Position numbers and translations under genes: made by a program. From Afifella marina DSM 2698 (GTDB taxonomy: Bacteria > Pseudomonadota > Alphaproteobacteria > Rhizobiales > Afifellaceae), in contig NZ_FMVW01000002.1 in assembly GCF_900102695.1 (NCBI RefSeq), positions 1 through 64,000 on the forward strand: 64,000 bases of DNA, written 5' to 3'. The notes under the pieces are model-generated. The model was not told the DNA's origin, searched no databases, and worked only from the letters and a program-made list of their open reading frames with translations. Of the stretch, positions 44,891-54,441 are shown one piece after another; the stretch's first letter is position 1; each line of letters begins with the position of its first letter.

Positions 44891-46544
44891 CACGACCGCA
44901 GACAGCGGAGCCGTGGAGACCGCCGAAACGACGGATGAGGCGCTCGGTCGCTCCTATCTCAGCGCATCCGGCTCGACGCTTTCCTCGTGGCTTTTCACCA
45001 TCGATCACAAGCGGATCGCCATCCTCTATGCGATCTCGACGACCGTCTTCTTCTTCATCGGCGGGGCCGCAGCGACGCTTATCCGCTTGGAGCTTCTGAC
45101 GCCGGCCGGCGATCTCGTCGCCGACGACACCTACAACAAGCTCTTTACCCTGCACGGGATCACCATGATCTGGTTCTTCCTCGTGCCGGTGATCCCGACG
45201 ACGCTCGGCAATTTCCTCGTGCCCTTGATGCTCGGCGCGCGCGATCTCGCCTTTCCGCGCCTCAATCTCTTTTCCTGGTATCTCAATATCGGCGGCGGCC
45301 TTCTGGCGCTCGCCGCGATCATCCTCGGCGGCGTCGATACGGGCTGGACCTTCTACACGCCGTTCTCGAGCTTCTATTCCAATTCCTACGTCTCGATCGC
45401 CGCCCTCGGCGTCTTCCTGACGGGCTTTTCCTCGATCGCGACAGGGCTCAATTTCATCGTCACCACGCACACGATGCGCTGCCCGGGGCTCACCTGGTTC
45501 CGTCTGCCGCTCTTCATCTGGGCGAATTATGCGACGAGCCTGATCATGCTGTTGGCGACGCCGGTGCTCGCCATGGCGCTTCTGCTGATCGTGGCGGAAC
45601 GCTGGTTCGGGCTTGCCATCTTCGATCCGACGCGGGGTGGCGATCCTCTGCTCTTCCAGCATCTCTTCTGGTTCTACTCGCATCCGGCCGTCTACATCAT
45701 GATCCTGCCGGGCATGGGCGTTGTCTCGGAGATCATCACCTGCTTCGCGCGGCGCCGCGTCTTCGGCTACACGGCGATGGTCTTCGCGATCCTGGCGATC
45801 GCCGTCATCGGCTTCTTCGTCTGGGGCCACCACATGTTCGTCTCGGGTCAGTCGTCCTATGCGAACCTCGTCTTCTCCTTCCTCTCCTTCATGGTGGCGG
45901 TGCCCTCGGCGATCAAAGTCTTCAACTGGACGGCGACGCTGTTTCGCGGCCGCATCACCTTCGAGGCGCCGATGCTCTATGCGCTCGGCTTCGTGGGGCT
46001 TTTCACCATGGGCGGTCTGACGGGGCTCTTTCTCGCCTCCGTGCCGATCGATCTCCATGTGCACGACACCTACTTCGTCGTGGCCCACTTCCACTACATC
46101 ATGGTGGGGGGGATGGTTTCGGCCTTCTTTGGGGGCTTGCATTTCTGGTGGCCGAAGATCACCGGCCGGCTTTATCCGGAACGCTGGGCGCAGGCGGCGG
46201 CGATCATGATGTTCGTCGGCTTCAACACCACTTTCTTTCCGCAGTACATTCTCGGCTATCTCGGCATGCCGCGGCGCTACCATGCCTATGCGCCGGAGTT
46301 TCAGATGTTCCACGTCGCCTCGACGCTCGGCGCCGTGCTTCTGGCCGTCGCCTATCTGATGCCTCTCTTCTATCTCGGCTGGTCGCTGTTCTTCGGACGC
46401 GCCGCATCGGCCAATCCCTGGGAAGCGACCGGGCTTGAATGGACGACGGCCTCACCGCCGCCCCAGCACAATTTCTTCTCCACGCCGGTCGTCCGCGAGG
46501 AACCCTACAATTACCACCCGGAGGGGACACCGAAAGATGCGTGA
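44883..46544 (+). CDS. coxA: caa3-type cytochrome c oxidase subunit I (A2 subfamily)
   Basis: 553 aa, twelve helices. Heme a ligands His91 (TLHGITM) and His404; heme a3 ligand His402 (AHFHY); CuB ligands His267, His316 and His317; cross-linked Tyr271; K-channel Lys345. The motif YSHPAVY (265-271) replaces the HPE-VY of A1 enzymes, so the D-channel Glu is absent and Tyr-Ser takes its place, as defined for subfamily A2. Reduces oxygen and pumps protons in the inner membrane. Confidence 0.96.
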   Translation: MTDTTADSGAVETAETTDEALGRSYLSASGSTLSSWLFTIDHKRIAILYAISTTVFFFIGGAAATLIRLELLTPAGDLVADDTYNKLFTLHGITMIWFFLVPVIPTTLGNFLVPLMLGARDLAFPRLNLFSWYLNIGGGLLALAAIILGGVDTGWTFYTPFSSFYSNSYVSIAALGVFLTGFSSIATGLNFIVTTHTMRCPGLTWFRLPLFIWANYATSLIMLLATPVLAMALLLIVAERWFGLAIFDPTRGGDPLLFQHLFWFYSHPAVYIMILPGMGVVSEIITCFARRRVFGYTAMVFAILAIAVIGFFVWGHHMFVSGQSSYANLVFSFLSFMVAVPSAIKVFNWTATLFRGRITFEAPMLYALGFVGLFTMGGLTGLFLASVPIDLHVHDTYFVVAHFHYIMVGGMVSAFFGGLHFWWPKITGRLYPERWAQAAAIMMFVGFNTTFFPQYILGYLGMPRRYHAYAPEFQMFHVASTLGAVLLAVAYLMPLFYLGWSLFFGRAASANPWEATGLEWTTASPPPQHNFFSTPVVREEPYNYHPEGTPKDA

Positions 46545-47181
46545 GATCAGCCCCTTGGCTGGCATCGTTGCCGAACAGTTCGATGACCGCGGCCAGCAGC
46601 GACAGGCGGCCGAGTTCGGCATGTGGATCTTCCTCGGCACCGAGGTCTTGTTCTTCGGTGCGATCTTTCTCGGCTACACGCTTTATCGCATGGCCTATCC
46701 GGCCGCCTTCGCGGAGGCCGGACGCGAGACCCTCGTCCTCATCGGCAGCGCCAACACGGCCATTCTCCTGACCTCCAGCCTGACGGCCGCACTTGCCGTG
46801 AAGGCCGCTGAATTCGGCCGCTCGCGCCTTGTCGTCAGGCTGATCGCGGTGACGATCGCGCTCGGTCTCGTCTTCCTGGCGCTCAAGGGCTACGAATACC
46901 ACCACGACATCAAGAGCCATTTCGTGCCCGGCGATCCGCTCTTCGGCCTGTCGGAACACGCGGTGATCTTCGTGTCGTTTTACTGGGCAATGACCGGCAT
47001 CCACGCCATCCATATGGCGATCGGGCTTGGTGCCTGGGTGGTTGTCGCAATCCTCGTCCGTCGCGGGCGCGTCGTGCCAGACAAGACCAACACAGTCGAG
47101 GTCGTGGGTCTCTACTGGCACTTCGTCGATACGATCTGGATCTTTCTCTACCCACTTCTCTATCTCGTGGGACGGTCATGA
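46537..47181 (+). CDS. coxC: Cytochrome c oxidase subunit III
   Basis: 214 aa from the ATG at 46537, overlapping coxA. Five helices, with [58 protein letters not shown] and the late [20 protein letters not shown], the last being the hallmark of subunit III. No cofactors. A shorter, five-helix form is usual in caa3 oxidases. Confidence 0.95.
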   Translation: MREISPLAGIVAEQFDDRGQQRQAAEFGMWIFLGTEVLFFGAIFLGYTLYRMAYPAAFAEAGRETLVLIGSANTAILLTSSLTAALAVKAAEFGRSRLVVRLIAVTIALGLVFLALKGYEYHHDIKSHFVPGDPLFGLSEHAVIFVSFYWAMTGIHAIHMAIGLGAWVVVAILVRRGRVVPDKTNTVEVVGLYWHFVDTIWIFLYPLLYLVGRS

Positions 47182-47483
47182 CGGCGTCGGAGCGGAACGA
47201 GCGGCGTGAGCCTGATCTTCGGGAGCTTCTCTTCCCGGAGGTTTTTGTTTGGGCGGCGCTGATGGTGCTCTTCCTCGCTTCCTGGTGGGTCGCCTATTGG
47301 CCGATCGGCATCTGGAAGGTGGCCGTCAATCTTGCCGTCGCTATCGTGATGGCCGGCCTTTCCTCCGTGGTCTTCATGCATCTGGCACGATCCGGTGCGC
47401 TGTTGCGCCTTGCGGCGGGCGCGTCGGGGCTGTGGCTCACGGCGCTCTTCGTTCTGACGTTCAGCGATTATCTCACGCGCTGA
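47178..47483 (+). CDS. Cytochrome c oxidase subunit IV (prokaryotic, caa3-associated)
   Basis: 101 aa with three hydrophobic helices (about 19-38, 43-64 and 74-96), overlapping coxC by 4 bases. Matches the small subunit IV of caa3 oxidases in length and position rather than by any catalytic motif. Last gene of the act-cox operon; the 139 bases after it show no obvious terminator. Confidence 0.85.
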   Translation: MTASERNERREPDLRELLFPEVFVWAALMVLFLASWWVAYWPIGIWKVAVNLAVAIVMAGLSSVVFMHLARSGALLRLAAGASGLWLTALFVLTFSDYLTR

Positions 47484-47622
47484 GGTCGGGACGGTTCTTC
47501 CTTCGATGCTTCATCTTTCCGTCATCCTCACGACATTCCGTGTTTGCGCCCTGCGTCTATGCGAGGCTTCGGCCCTGGGCCCCGCTTGCCGTCGCGTTCT
47601 GCCATCGAGGAAGGTTTAGCCC

Positions 47623-48891
47623 ATGAAGCATGTTCCCGTTCGTTCGGTCTTTGCCGCCGGCGCCCTTTTGGGTGCGGCCTTCGGTTTTGCGGCCGATGCG
47701 CTCGCTCAGGATTCCCGCCCGCAGGATGAGCGGCCCCAGGCGCAGCTCGGCCCGCGGCCTTTCTATCTCGTCAACGACATGAACGATGGTGAGCTCAAAG
47801 ACGCGCTCAAGGCCTGCGAGACCGGGCCCTTCTATCGCACGACGTTTTCCATCGGCCATCGGGGTGCGCCGATGCAGTTCCCCGAACACACCCGCCAGTC
47901 CTATCAGGCGGCGGCCGTGATGGGGGCGGGTGTCATCGAATGCGACGTCGCCTTCACCAAGGATCGCGAGCTGGTCTGCCGGCATTCACAATGCGATCTC
48001 GCCACGACCACCGACATTCTCGCCCATGACGATCTTGCCGCGAAATGCACGACGCCGTTCAGCCCGGCCTCCGGCGATAAGAAGGCGGAGGTGAAGTGCT
48101 GCACGTCTGATCTGACACTTGCGGAGTTCAAGTCGCTCAAGGGCAAGATGGATGCTGGCAATCCGGATGCGACGACGGTCGAGGAATTCATGGATGCGAC
48201 GCCATCCTGGCGCACGGACCTCTACGCCACGAATGGCGAGTTGATGTCGCACAAGGAATCGATCGCGCTGTTCAAGGATCTCGGGGTCAAGTTCACCCCC
48301 GAGCTCAAGGCGCCGAGCGTCGAGATGCCGTTCGAGGGCGATTACACCCAGGACGATTACGCCCAGCAGCTGATCGACGAATATAAAGAGGCGGGCGTCG
48401 ATGCGAGCGACGTCTATCCGCAATCCTTTCAGCTCCGCGACATTCTCTATTGGATCAAGAACGATCCGGAGTTCGGCAAGCAGGGCGTCTTCCTCGACGA
48501 TCGCGACGAGACGCTCGAAGGTTTCGACGCCAACAATCCGGAGACGTTCAAGCCGTCCATGCAGGAGCTTGCCGAGGATGGCGTGAAGATCATCGCGCCG
48601 CCGAGCCATATGCTTCTTACGCTCAACGAAGCGGGGGAGATCGTGCCCTCCGCCTATGCGAAGGAGGCGAAAAAAGCCGGGCTAAAGATCATCACCTGGT
48701 CGCTCGAACGCTCCGGTACGCTCACCGATGGCGGCGGCTATTACTATCAGTCGGTCAAGGACGCGATCTCGCATCCGGGTGACGAATATGAGGTGATCGA
48801 CGTTCTGGCCAAAGATGTCGGCGTCATCGGCATGTTCTCCGACTGGCCGGCGACGGTCACCTATTACGCCAATTGCATGGGCCTGGAGTGA
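47623..48891 (+). CDS. Secreted glycerophosphodiester phosphodiesterase-like protein
   Basis: 422 aa with a signal peptide (cut after ALA at about 28). GDPD TIM-barrel motifs: His79-Arg80 ([14 protein letters not shown]), Glu106 and Asp108 (ECDVAFTKD) and His121 (CRHSQCDL); the usual HD dipeptide is HS here. Late segments [10 protein letters not shown] and [11 protein letters not shown] fit the barrel. It is longer than typical bacterial GDPD (about 250 aa), with paired cysteines for disulfides. It probably releases glycerol phosphate from lipid head groups in the periplasm. It sits just before the phn cluster, so a role in phosphorus supply is plausible. Confidence 0.85.
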   Translation: MKHVPVRSVFAAGALLGAAFGFAADALAQDSRPQDERPQAQLGPRPFYLVNDMNDGELKDALKACETGPFYRTTFSIGHRGAPMQFPEHTRQSYQAAAVMGAGVIECDVAFTKDRELVCRHSQCDLATTTDILAHDDLAAKCTTPFSPASGDKKAEVKCCTSDLTLAEFKSLKGKMDAGNPDATTVEEFMDATPSWRTDLYATNGELMSHKESIALFKDLGVKFTPELKAPSVEMPFEGDYTQDDYAQQLIDEYKEAGVDASDVYPQSFQLRDILYWIKNDPEFGKQGVFLDDRDETLEGFDANNPETFKPSMQELAEDGVKIIAPPSHMLLTLNEAGEIVPSAYAKEAKKAGLKIITWSLERSGTLTDGGGYYYQSVKDAISHPGDEYEVIDVLAKDVGVIGMFSDWPATVTYYANCMGLE

Positions 48892-48897
48892 TCCGAC

Positions 48898-49992
48898 CTA
48901 GCCGCGCCGCGGCAGCCAGCTTCGGGCCACCCGACGAAGGCTGCTGCGGTGTGTTCCTGTGCTGCTGGCGGCACGTTGGGACGAGGATTTCCGCACGACG
49001 CATCCGTCTAATCGCCCGGCTGTAGCCGCTGGCGTGAAGCGCACGAGCTCCAGGCCGGGAGGGAGAATGTGCTGCTGCAGGTACTCGGTCGTCATGAACA
49101 TGAGCCCCCAATCCTCCGTGGTGGCACCTTCGAGCTTCCCGAGGTCGCCCTGCGTGCGCACCGTGGTGTAGGGCCGGAAGAAATGCCCGTCTCCGCGCAG
49201 GCCGGCGATGACGGCTTCCAGGAAAGACACCTTGTCCGGAAACTCGCCGTTGGCGATGTTCGGGTATCGTGGCCTTGGAAAGTCGAAGACGAGCCTGTTT
49301 GCCACGTCGTGCGGGCCATGGATCGTGAAGAAGAAATGGCCGCCGGGCTTCAAGATCCGCGTGATCTCTTCCATCCATGCGCGTGCCGCCCTCGGTGAAA
49401 AGTGCGTCCAGATGCTCTTGGCATAGGCGAGATCGAAGCTCTCCTCGTCATAGGGAAGGGGCGGCTCCTGCTGCGAGACGGCAAACTCGGCGCCCGGGAC
49501 GTTCGCTTTCGCCCATTCGATCGATGAGGGGATCGGATCGGCTCCGAAGACCTTCAGGCGGTCCAGGCCTGCGCGCGTGATGACGGCAATATTGCGTCCG
49601 CTGCTGCAGCCGAAATCGAGGATGCTGCCTTGCAGTTCGGCGCCGGCAAGCTCCAATTCGGTGAGCGTTCTGTCGGTGTTGACGAAATCATAGAACAGAT
49701 TGTCCCCGCCATCGACGAAGTGGACGCCTTGCGGGGGCGTGAGGCCGAGATTCGCGGCCCGCAGTTGACCCGTCTCCGCCGTCTCAACGAAGGTTTTGAG
49801 GCGGGTATAGGCGTCGAGAGCGCTTGTGACGTCCGTCTCGGGCTGGAGCGAGCGGAGAATGGGCAACGTCGCGATCGGCTTCCAATCCGGCCCGTCCATC
49901 GTCAGATGACCGTTGCCGTCCAGTTGGATGTGATCGGTGAATTTCGAGATCAGCGCGACGAGCAATTGTCGCTCGACATCAACTGCTTTCAT
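48898..49992 (-). CDS. Class I SAM-dependent methyltransferase
   Basis: 364 aa. The SAM-binding motif I is ILDFGCSSGRN (about 123-133), with FGADPIPSSIEWAKANVPG, the post-motif FDLAYAKSIWTHFS and ILKPGGHFFFTIHGP. About 100 N-terminal residues precede the domain; the C-terminal 40 are Ser/Arg-rich and look disordered. Substrate unknown; similar proteins modify glycans or lipids. Convergent with the GDPD gene (6 bases). Between it and phnF lie 175 bases with nothing recognisable. Confidence 0.82.
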   Translation of the reverse strand: MKAVDVERQLLVALISKFTDHIQLDGNGHLTMDGPDWKPIATLPILRSLQPETDVTSALDAYTRLKTFVETAETGQLRAANLGLTPPQGVHFVDGGDNLFYDFVNTDRTLTELELAGAELQGSILDFGCSSGRNIAVITRAGLDRLKVFGADPIPSSIEWAKANVPGAEFAVSQQEPPLPYDEESFDLAYAKSIWTHFSPRAARAWMEEITRILKPGGHFFFTIHGPHDVANRLVFDFPRPRYPNIANGEFPDKVSFLEAVIAGLRGDGHFFRPYTTVRTQGDLGKLEGATTEDWGLMFMTTEYLQQHILPPGLELVRFTPAATAGRLDGCVVRKSSSQRAASSTGTHRSSLRRVARSWLPRRG

Positions 49993-50167
49993 TTATTTTC
50001 TCGGACGGTGCTCGTGCAGTATCAACGGTGATCGACCGGCTCGATGCGAATGCGTCGGCAGTGCCGTGATTTCTAGATGATGCCCCAGCCTGGCACATTC
50101 TTCCAGTGCGACCACGGGTCCGAGCCATCTCCTCGTTCATGTCGCCTGAGAGGCTCCCTAGTGCCTC

Positions 50168-50902
50168 CTAGATATCGCCAGCTTCGATGACAATCTCCAT
50201 ACGCTCGGCCGCGAAACTCGTCAGCGACAGATGCAGGGGCGTGCCGTCCGGTTCGACATTGAGCGATTCCGTTACGAGGACTGTCGCCCCGCGCGGCAGA
50301 GCGAGTTTCTCGTTTTCGGTGCCCTCTGCAGGTCGTGCACGCACTTTGGTCCAGAGGCGCACATAGTCTTCGACCCCGTGACGGGCGAGTGCCCGGGTGA
50401 TCGATCCGGTTTCGGCATAGACCGCCACAAGGTCGGGAAACCGCTCGGCAGAAAACCAGCTCCTTGCCGTTGAGATCGGCACCCCGTCGGCCACGCTCAG
50501 GGTTTCGAGTGCGATGAGGGGTGCGCCTTGCGCCAGCTCCAAATGGTCGGCGAGCCAGACGGGCGCGGGCTCGATGCGGCTTGCGATCAGGCGGCCGCCG
50601 GGCGCGCGCGCCTGACGGCTGACGATTTCCGAAAAGCGCGTACGCCGCGAGATCGGATAGGCGAGGCGCTCCGACGTGACGAAGGTGCCGCGGCCCTGGT
50701 CGGAGCGCACCAGCCCTTCCGCGGCAAGAGCCGCGAGTGCACGGCGCAGCGTGTGGCGGTTGACGCCAAAACGCTCCGACAAAGCGCTTTCGGAGGGCAG
50801 GGCTGTATCGGCCGGCCAACGGCCCGACAGCACCTCGCCGCGCAACAGATCGGCGATCTGGCGCCACAATGAGACGCCGGCTCCGCGATGCACATTCTCC
50901 AT
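50168..50902 (-). CDS. phnF: Phosphonate operon repressor PhnF (GntR/HutC family)
   Basis: 244 aa. N-terminal winged helix of GntR type (LWRQIADLLRGEVLSGRWPA, then LPSESALSERFGVNRHTLRRAL). C-terminal UTRA ligand domain from about 95 (LIALETLSVADGVPISTARSW, VLVTESLNVEPDGTPLHLSL). Divergent from phnG across 105 bases containing an inverted repeat, so it very likely controls the C-P lyase operon and itself. Confidence 0.92.
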   Translation of the reverse strand: MENVHRGAGVSLWRQIADLLRGEVLSGRWPADTALPSESALSERFGVNRHTLRRALAALAAEGLVRSDQGRGTFVTSERLAYPISRRTRFSEIVSRQARAPGGRLIASRIEPAPVWLADHLELAQGAPLIALETLSVADGVPISTARSWFSAERFPDLVAVYAETGSITRALARHGVEDYVRLWTKVRARPAEGTENEKLALPRGATVLVTESLNVEPDGTPLHLSLTSFAAERMEIVIEAGDI

Positions 50903-50944
50903 CGTCGTTTTCGTCTCCGGCGTCCGACCGTCATCGTTGTGTCA

Positions 50945-50989
50945 AGCTTGTCTGAGTATTGTATGCTTGTATATAACATTAGACAAGCT
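50945..50989. promoter_or_regulatory. phnG promoter with candidate PhnF operator
   Basis: AGCTTGTCT (50945-50953) and AGACAAGCT (50981-50989) are perfect inverted repeats with a 27-base spacer. Within it lie a TTGTCT -35-like hexamer (50948-50953) and, 18 bases on, TATAAC (50972-50977) as -10. The GntR-like TTGTATATAACA (50968-50979) overlaps the -10. The start of phnG follows at 51008. Confidence 0.65.
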
Positions 50990-51007
50990 GAAGCTCGAGG
51001 TTCCGGA

Positions 51008-51520
51008 ATGGCAGAGATCGCCGGCGCAACTCGCGACCGAGACGCGGCCGCTTCCGCGGACGCGGACCCTGCGAGGGAAAAACACAAACGTCGGCGGGAC
51101 GTGCTTTCGGTCCTTGTGCGTGCCCGCGCCGAAGAGCTGGACGGGGCTTTGAGAGCGCTTGATCTTGCGCCCGAGTTCGAGGTGCTGCGGGCTCCGGAAT
51201 TCGGTCTTGCCATGACGCGCGGGCGGATCGGCGGTGGTGGTGCTCCCTTCAATCTCGGCGAGGTGACGGTGACGCGGACGGTCGTTCGGCTTGCAAGTGG
51301 CGAGGTGGGCTACGGCCATATCCTCGGACGCGATCGCAAGCGGGCGCATCTCGTCGCCCTCTTCGACGCACTTTGGCAAAGCGAGGCGACACGCGCCGTC
51401 GTGGAAGACCGGCTTTTGGCTTCGGTCGCTGCACGAACCGCCGAAGAGGATCGTCATGTGCGGGTGAAAACGGCAGCGACCCGGGTGAACTTCTTCACCA
51501 TGGTGCGAGGAGAAGATTGA
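51008..51520 (+). CDS. phnG: C-P lyase subunit PhnG
   Basis: 170 aa from the ATG at 51008. About 25 charged N-terminal residues precede the family core VLSVLVRARAEELDGALRAL, then GLAMTRGRIGGGGAPFNLGEV and GYGHILGRDRKRAHLVALFDAL. With PhnH, I and J it forms the core complex that attaches the phosphonate to the ribose of ATP (PhnI) and breaks the C-P bond (PhnJ). The stop overlaps the phnH start (TGATG). Confidence 0.94.
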   Translation: MAEIAGATRDRDAAASADADPAREKHKRRRDVLSVLVRARAEELDGALRALDLAPEFEVLRAPEFGLAMTRGRIGGGGAPFNLGEVTVTRTVVRLASGEVGYGHILGRDRKRAHLVALFDALWQSEATRAVVEDRLLASVAARTAEEDRHVRVKTAATRVNFFTMVRGED

Positions 51521-52119
51521 TGGCAGACGCGCTTGGCGGTGGTTTCAAGGATCCGGTCTTCGCTTCGCAGGCGGTGTTTCGGCGGCTACTCGATGCTTTG
51601 TCGCGACCCGGCCGGGTCGTCGAGATGCCTCAGCTCGTGGCGCCTCCGCCTCCCTTAAAGCCGGCGGCGGCCGCCGTTCTCGCAGCGCTTGCCGATGCGG
51701 ATACGCCAGTCTTTCTCGATAAGGTGCTGAACGCGAGCGGCGAGGTGCGTGGATGGGTCGGTTTCCACATCGGCGCACCGATCGTGGTGGTCCCGGCGCG
51801 GGCATTGTTTGCCGTGATTGCCGACCCGGCGGTGATGCCGCCGCTTTCCGAATTCGGCCTCGGCACAGAGCAATATCCCGACCGTTCTACGACGCTTGTC
51901 GTGCAGGTCGCGGGTTTCTCCCGCGGGCGTAGTCTCTGGCTCTCCGGCCCCGGCATCGAAGATGTGGCGGGTGTGCAGGTCGAGGGCCTTCCGGAAAGGC
52001 TCGTCGAAGAATTCCGGGCCAACCGGGCGCTCTTTCCTCGCGGCGTCGATCTCGTGCTTGCAGCCCCCTCGGCGATCCTTGGGCTGCCGCGCTCCACCCG
52101 CATCATGGGAGAGGCCTGA
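51520..52119 (+). CDS. phnH: C-P lyase subunit PhnH
   Basis: 199 aa. It begins GGGFKDPVFASQAVFRRLLD followed by ALSRPGR, the conserved PhnH opening. Later segments are LWLSGPGIEDVAGVQVEGLP and FPRGVDLVLAAPSAILGLPR. Structural, PLP-transferase-like fold in the core complex. It shares single bases with both neighbours' start and stop codons, indicating coupling. Confidence 0.94.
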   Translation: MADALGGGFKDPVFASQAVFRRLLDALSRPGRVVEMPQLVAPPPPLKPAAAAVLAALADADTPVFLDKVLNASGEVRGWVGFHIGAPIVVVPARALFAVIADPAVMPPLSEFGLGTEQYPDRSTTLVVQVAGFSRGRSLWLSGPGIEDVAGVQVEGLPERLVEEFRANRALFPRGVDLVLAAPSAILGLPRSTRIMGEA

Positions 52120-53231
52120 TGTATGTCGCGGTAAAGGGCGGCGAGGCGGCGATCGCCAATGCGCATCGCCTCCTCGCCGAGAAGCGGCGCGGCGACAAGA
52201 ACGTCCCGTCGCTGACCGTCACGCAGATCCTGGAACAGCTGTCGCTCGCCGTGGACCGGGTGATGAGCGAGGGCTCGCTCTATGATCGCCGGCTTGCGGC
52301 GCTTGCGATCAAGCAGGCACGTGGCGATCTCGTCGAGGCGATCTTCCTGGTGCGCGCCTATCGCACGACGCTGCCGCGCTTCGGCACCTCCCGGCCGATC
52401 GAGACGGGTGGAATGCTCGTCGAGCGGCGCATCTCGGCGACCTTCAAGGATTTGCCGGGCGGGCAGCTTCTCGGGCCGACCTTCGACTACACGCATCGGC
52501 TTCTCGATCCCGCCCTAGAGGAGGACGACGCGGTTGAGGAGGCGGCGCGCGCCGAGGATCCAGGATCGGAGGCGATGCCGCGCGTCACCGACCTTCTCGG
52601 GCAGGCCGGGCTGATCGAGCCCGATCCGGAGGGTGAAGATGAGCCTTCCGATCTCACGCGCGAGCCCCTGTCGTTTCCGGCCGACCGCGATCTTCGCCTG
52701 CAGGCCCTTGCGCGCGGTGATGAAGGCTTTCTCCTGGCTCTCGGCTATTCCACCCAGCGCGGCTTTGCCCGCTCGCATCCCTTCGCGGCCGAAATTCGCA
52801 TGGGTGAGGTCGATGTCGAGATCGACGTGCCGGGCCTCGATTTTCCGGTGCCTCTCGGGCGCATCAAGGTGACGGAGTGCCAGATGGTCAATCAGTTCAA
52901 AGGCAGTGCCGAGGCGCCGCCGCAATTTACGCGCGGCTATGGCCTCATCTTCGGCCATGCGGAGCGCAAGGCGATGGCGATGGCGCTCTGCGACCGGGCA
53001 CTTCGGGCGCGCGAACTCGGCGAAGATCAGACGGCGGCGGCGCAGGACGAGGAATTCGTGCTGTCGCATGCCGACAACGTGCAGGCGACGGGCTTCGTGG
53101 AACATCTGAAGCTGCCGCATTACGTCGACTTCCAGGCCGAACTGGAACTCTTGCGCCGGTTGCGAGCGGAGTTTGAAGCCGGCCGCGGCCCGGCCAAAGA
53201 CGGGCAGGAAGATCGGGAGGCAGCGGAATGA
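52119..53231 (+). CDS. phnI: C-P lyase subunit PhnI (ribose-triphosphate transfer)
   Basis: 370 aa. Typical PhnI sequence: MYVAVKGGEAAIANAHRLLA, DLVEAIFLVRAYRTTLPRFG, MLVERRISATFKDLPGGQLLGPTFDYTHRL and the late SHADNVQATGFVEHLKLPHY. It catalyses displacement of adenine from a nucleoside triphosphate by the phosphonate. The start overlaps the phnH stop. After its stop the operon is interrupted by a 316-base non-coding repeat region. Confidence 0.95.
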   Translation: MYVAVKGGEAAIANAHRLLAEKRRGDKNVPSLTVTQILEQLSLAVDRVMSEGSLYDRRLAALAIKQARGDLVEAIFLVRAYRTTLPRFGTSRPIETGGMLVERRISATFKDLPGGQLLGPTFDYTHRLLDPALEEDDAVEEAARAEDPGSEAMPRVTDLLGQAGLIEPDPEGEDEPSDLTREPLSFPADRDLRLQALARGDEGFLLALGYSTQRGFARSHPFAAEIRMGEVDVEIDVPGLDFPVPLGRIKVTECQMVNQFKGSAEAPPQFTRGYGLIFGHAERKAMAMALCDRALRARELGEDQTAAAQDEEFVLSHADNVQATGFVEHLKLPHYVDFQAELELLRRLRAEFEAGRGPAKDGQEDREAAE

Positions 53232-53304
53232 GAACGCTGTCGCAAGCCATTTCTCAGGCGGTTGCCGCCGCAAATTCGTCCTTAGGTGCTCAAGCGTTGC
53301 AGCG

Positions 53305-53460
53305 GCCTCCCTTTCTTCTCCCCAGTGGGGAGAAGGTGGCGCCGAAGGCGTCGGATGAGGGGTGGCGGAAACATCCCGCGAATCCGCTTGCGGCACGCTC
53401 CACCCCTCACCGCCCGCAGCGCGGGCACCTCTCCCCAGAGGGGAGAGGAAGGGGGCAAGC
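53305..53460. repeat. Palindrome-rich intergenic repeat between phnI and phnJ
   Basis: In the 316 bases between phnI and phnJ I find several perfect hairpins: TTCTCCCC/GGGGAGAA (53316-53334), CCTCTCCCC/GGGGAGAGG (53428-53448) and GCCCGC/GCGGGC (53412-53426). A long-range pair TGAGGGGTGG/CCACCCCTCA (53356-53365 with 53400-53409) encloses the middle. This mosaic of CTCCCC...GGGGAG arms resembles the dispersed palindromic elements common in Rhizobiales. phnJ has its own ribosome site (CGGAGG at 53535-53540). Confidence 0.75.
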
Positions 53461-53547
53461 GGCCGGAGCCGTGCCCCTTCGGCAACTGCCACGCAGGCGG
53501 GTGAGGGCGCGCCCGCCGTACCGAAGCGCTCATTCGGAGGTCCGGCG

Positions 53548-54441
53548 ATGAATACCTCGCAAGAAGAGACCGACGCTCCCTACAACTTCGCCTATCTCGA
53601 CGAGCAGACGAAACGGATGATCCGCCGCGCCATCCTGAAAGCCGTGGCGATCCCGGGCTATCAGGTGCCGTTTGCGAGCCGCGAAATGCCGATGCCCTAT
53701 GGCTGGGGCACCGGCGGCGTGCAGGTGACGGCCTCAGTTCTCGGGCCCGACGACGTCCTGAAAGTCATCGACCAGGGCGCCGACGACACCACCAATGCCG
53801 TCTCCATCCGCGCCTTCTTCGCCAAGGTCGCGGGCGTCGCAACCACCACGCACACAGCCGATGCGAGCATCATCCAGACGCGCCACCGTGTTCCGGAAAC
53901 GCCGCTCGAGGCCGGGCAGATCCTCGTCTTCCAGGTGCCGATCCCGGAGCCTTTGCGCTTTCTCGAACCGCGCGAGACGGAAACCCGCGTCATGCATGCG
54001 CTGGAAGAATATGGTCTCATGCATGTGAAACTCTACGAGGACATCGCCCGCCACGGCCATATCGCCACGACCTACGCCTATCCGGTGAAGGTGGAGGACC
54101 GCTACGTCATGGACCCGTCGCCCATTCCGAAATTCGACAATCCCAAGCTGACGAATTCGCCGGCCCTGCAGCTCTACGGCGCTGGGCGGGAGAAGCGTAT
54201 TTATGCGATTCCGCCCTTCACCCGCGTCGAAAGCCTCGATTTCGAGGACCATCCCTTCGAAGTGCAGCATTTTTCAGAGCCCTGTGGGCTCTGCGGTGCC
54301 GAGGGCGTCTATCTCGACGAGGTGATTTTGGACGATCGGGGCGGGCGCATGTTCGTCTGCTCCGACACCGATTTCTGTGAGGGACGGCGGGAGGCCGGGC
54401 ATCGCGGCCATCTCGCGGCCGCCATGGAGGAGGGCGCATGA
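53548..54441 (+). CDS. phnJ: C-P lyase catalytic subunit PhnJ (radical SAM)
   Basis: 297 aa from the ATG at 53548, after CGGAGG. It cleaves the C-P bond of ribose-1-phosphonate-5-phosphate with a radical SAM/4Fe-4S cluster. Cysteines 246, 249, 271 and 277 (CGLCG, CSDTDFC) correspond to the CX2CX21CX5C set, and Gly37 (AIPGYQVPF) to the glycyl-radical site. All are shifted by 5 from the E. coli protein, consistent with a slightly longer N-terminus. Overlaps phnK by 4 bases. Confidence 0.97.
   Translation: MNTSQEETDAPYNFAYLDEQTKRMIRRAILKAVAIPGYQVPFASREMPMPYGWGTGGVQVTASVLGPDDVLKVIDQGADDTTNAVSIRAFFAKVAGVATTTHTADASIIQTRHRVPETPLEAGQILVFQVPIPEPLRFLEPRETETRVMHALEEYGLMHVKLYEDIARHGHIATTYAYPVKVEDRYVMDPSPIPKFDNPKLTNSPALQLYGAGREKRIYAIPPFTRVESLDFEDHPFEVQHFSEPCGLCGAEGVYLDEVILDDRGGRMFVCSDTDFCEGRREAGHRGHLAAAMEEGA

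Noticed and set aside
53228-53547. Small open frames in the phnI-phnJ gap
   Set aside because: They run through hairpin repeats, are Arg/Pro-rich and have no ribosome site; the gap looks non-coding.
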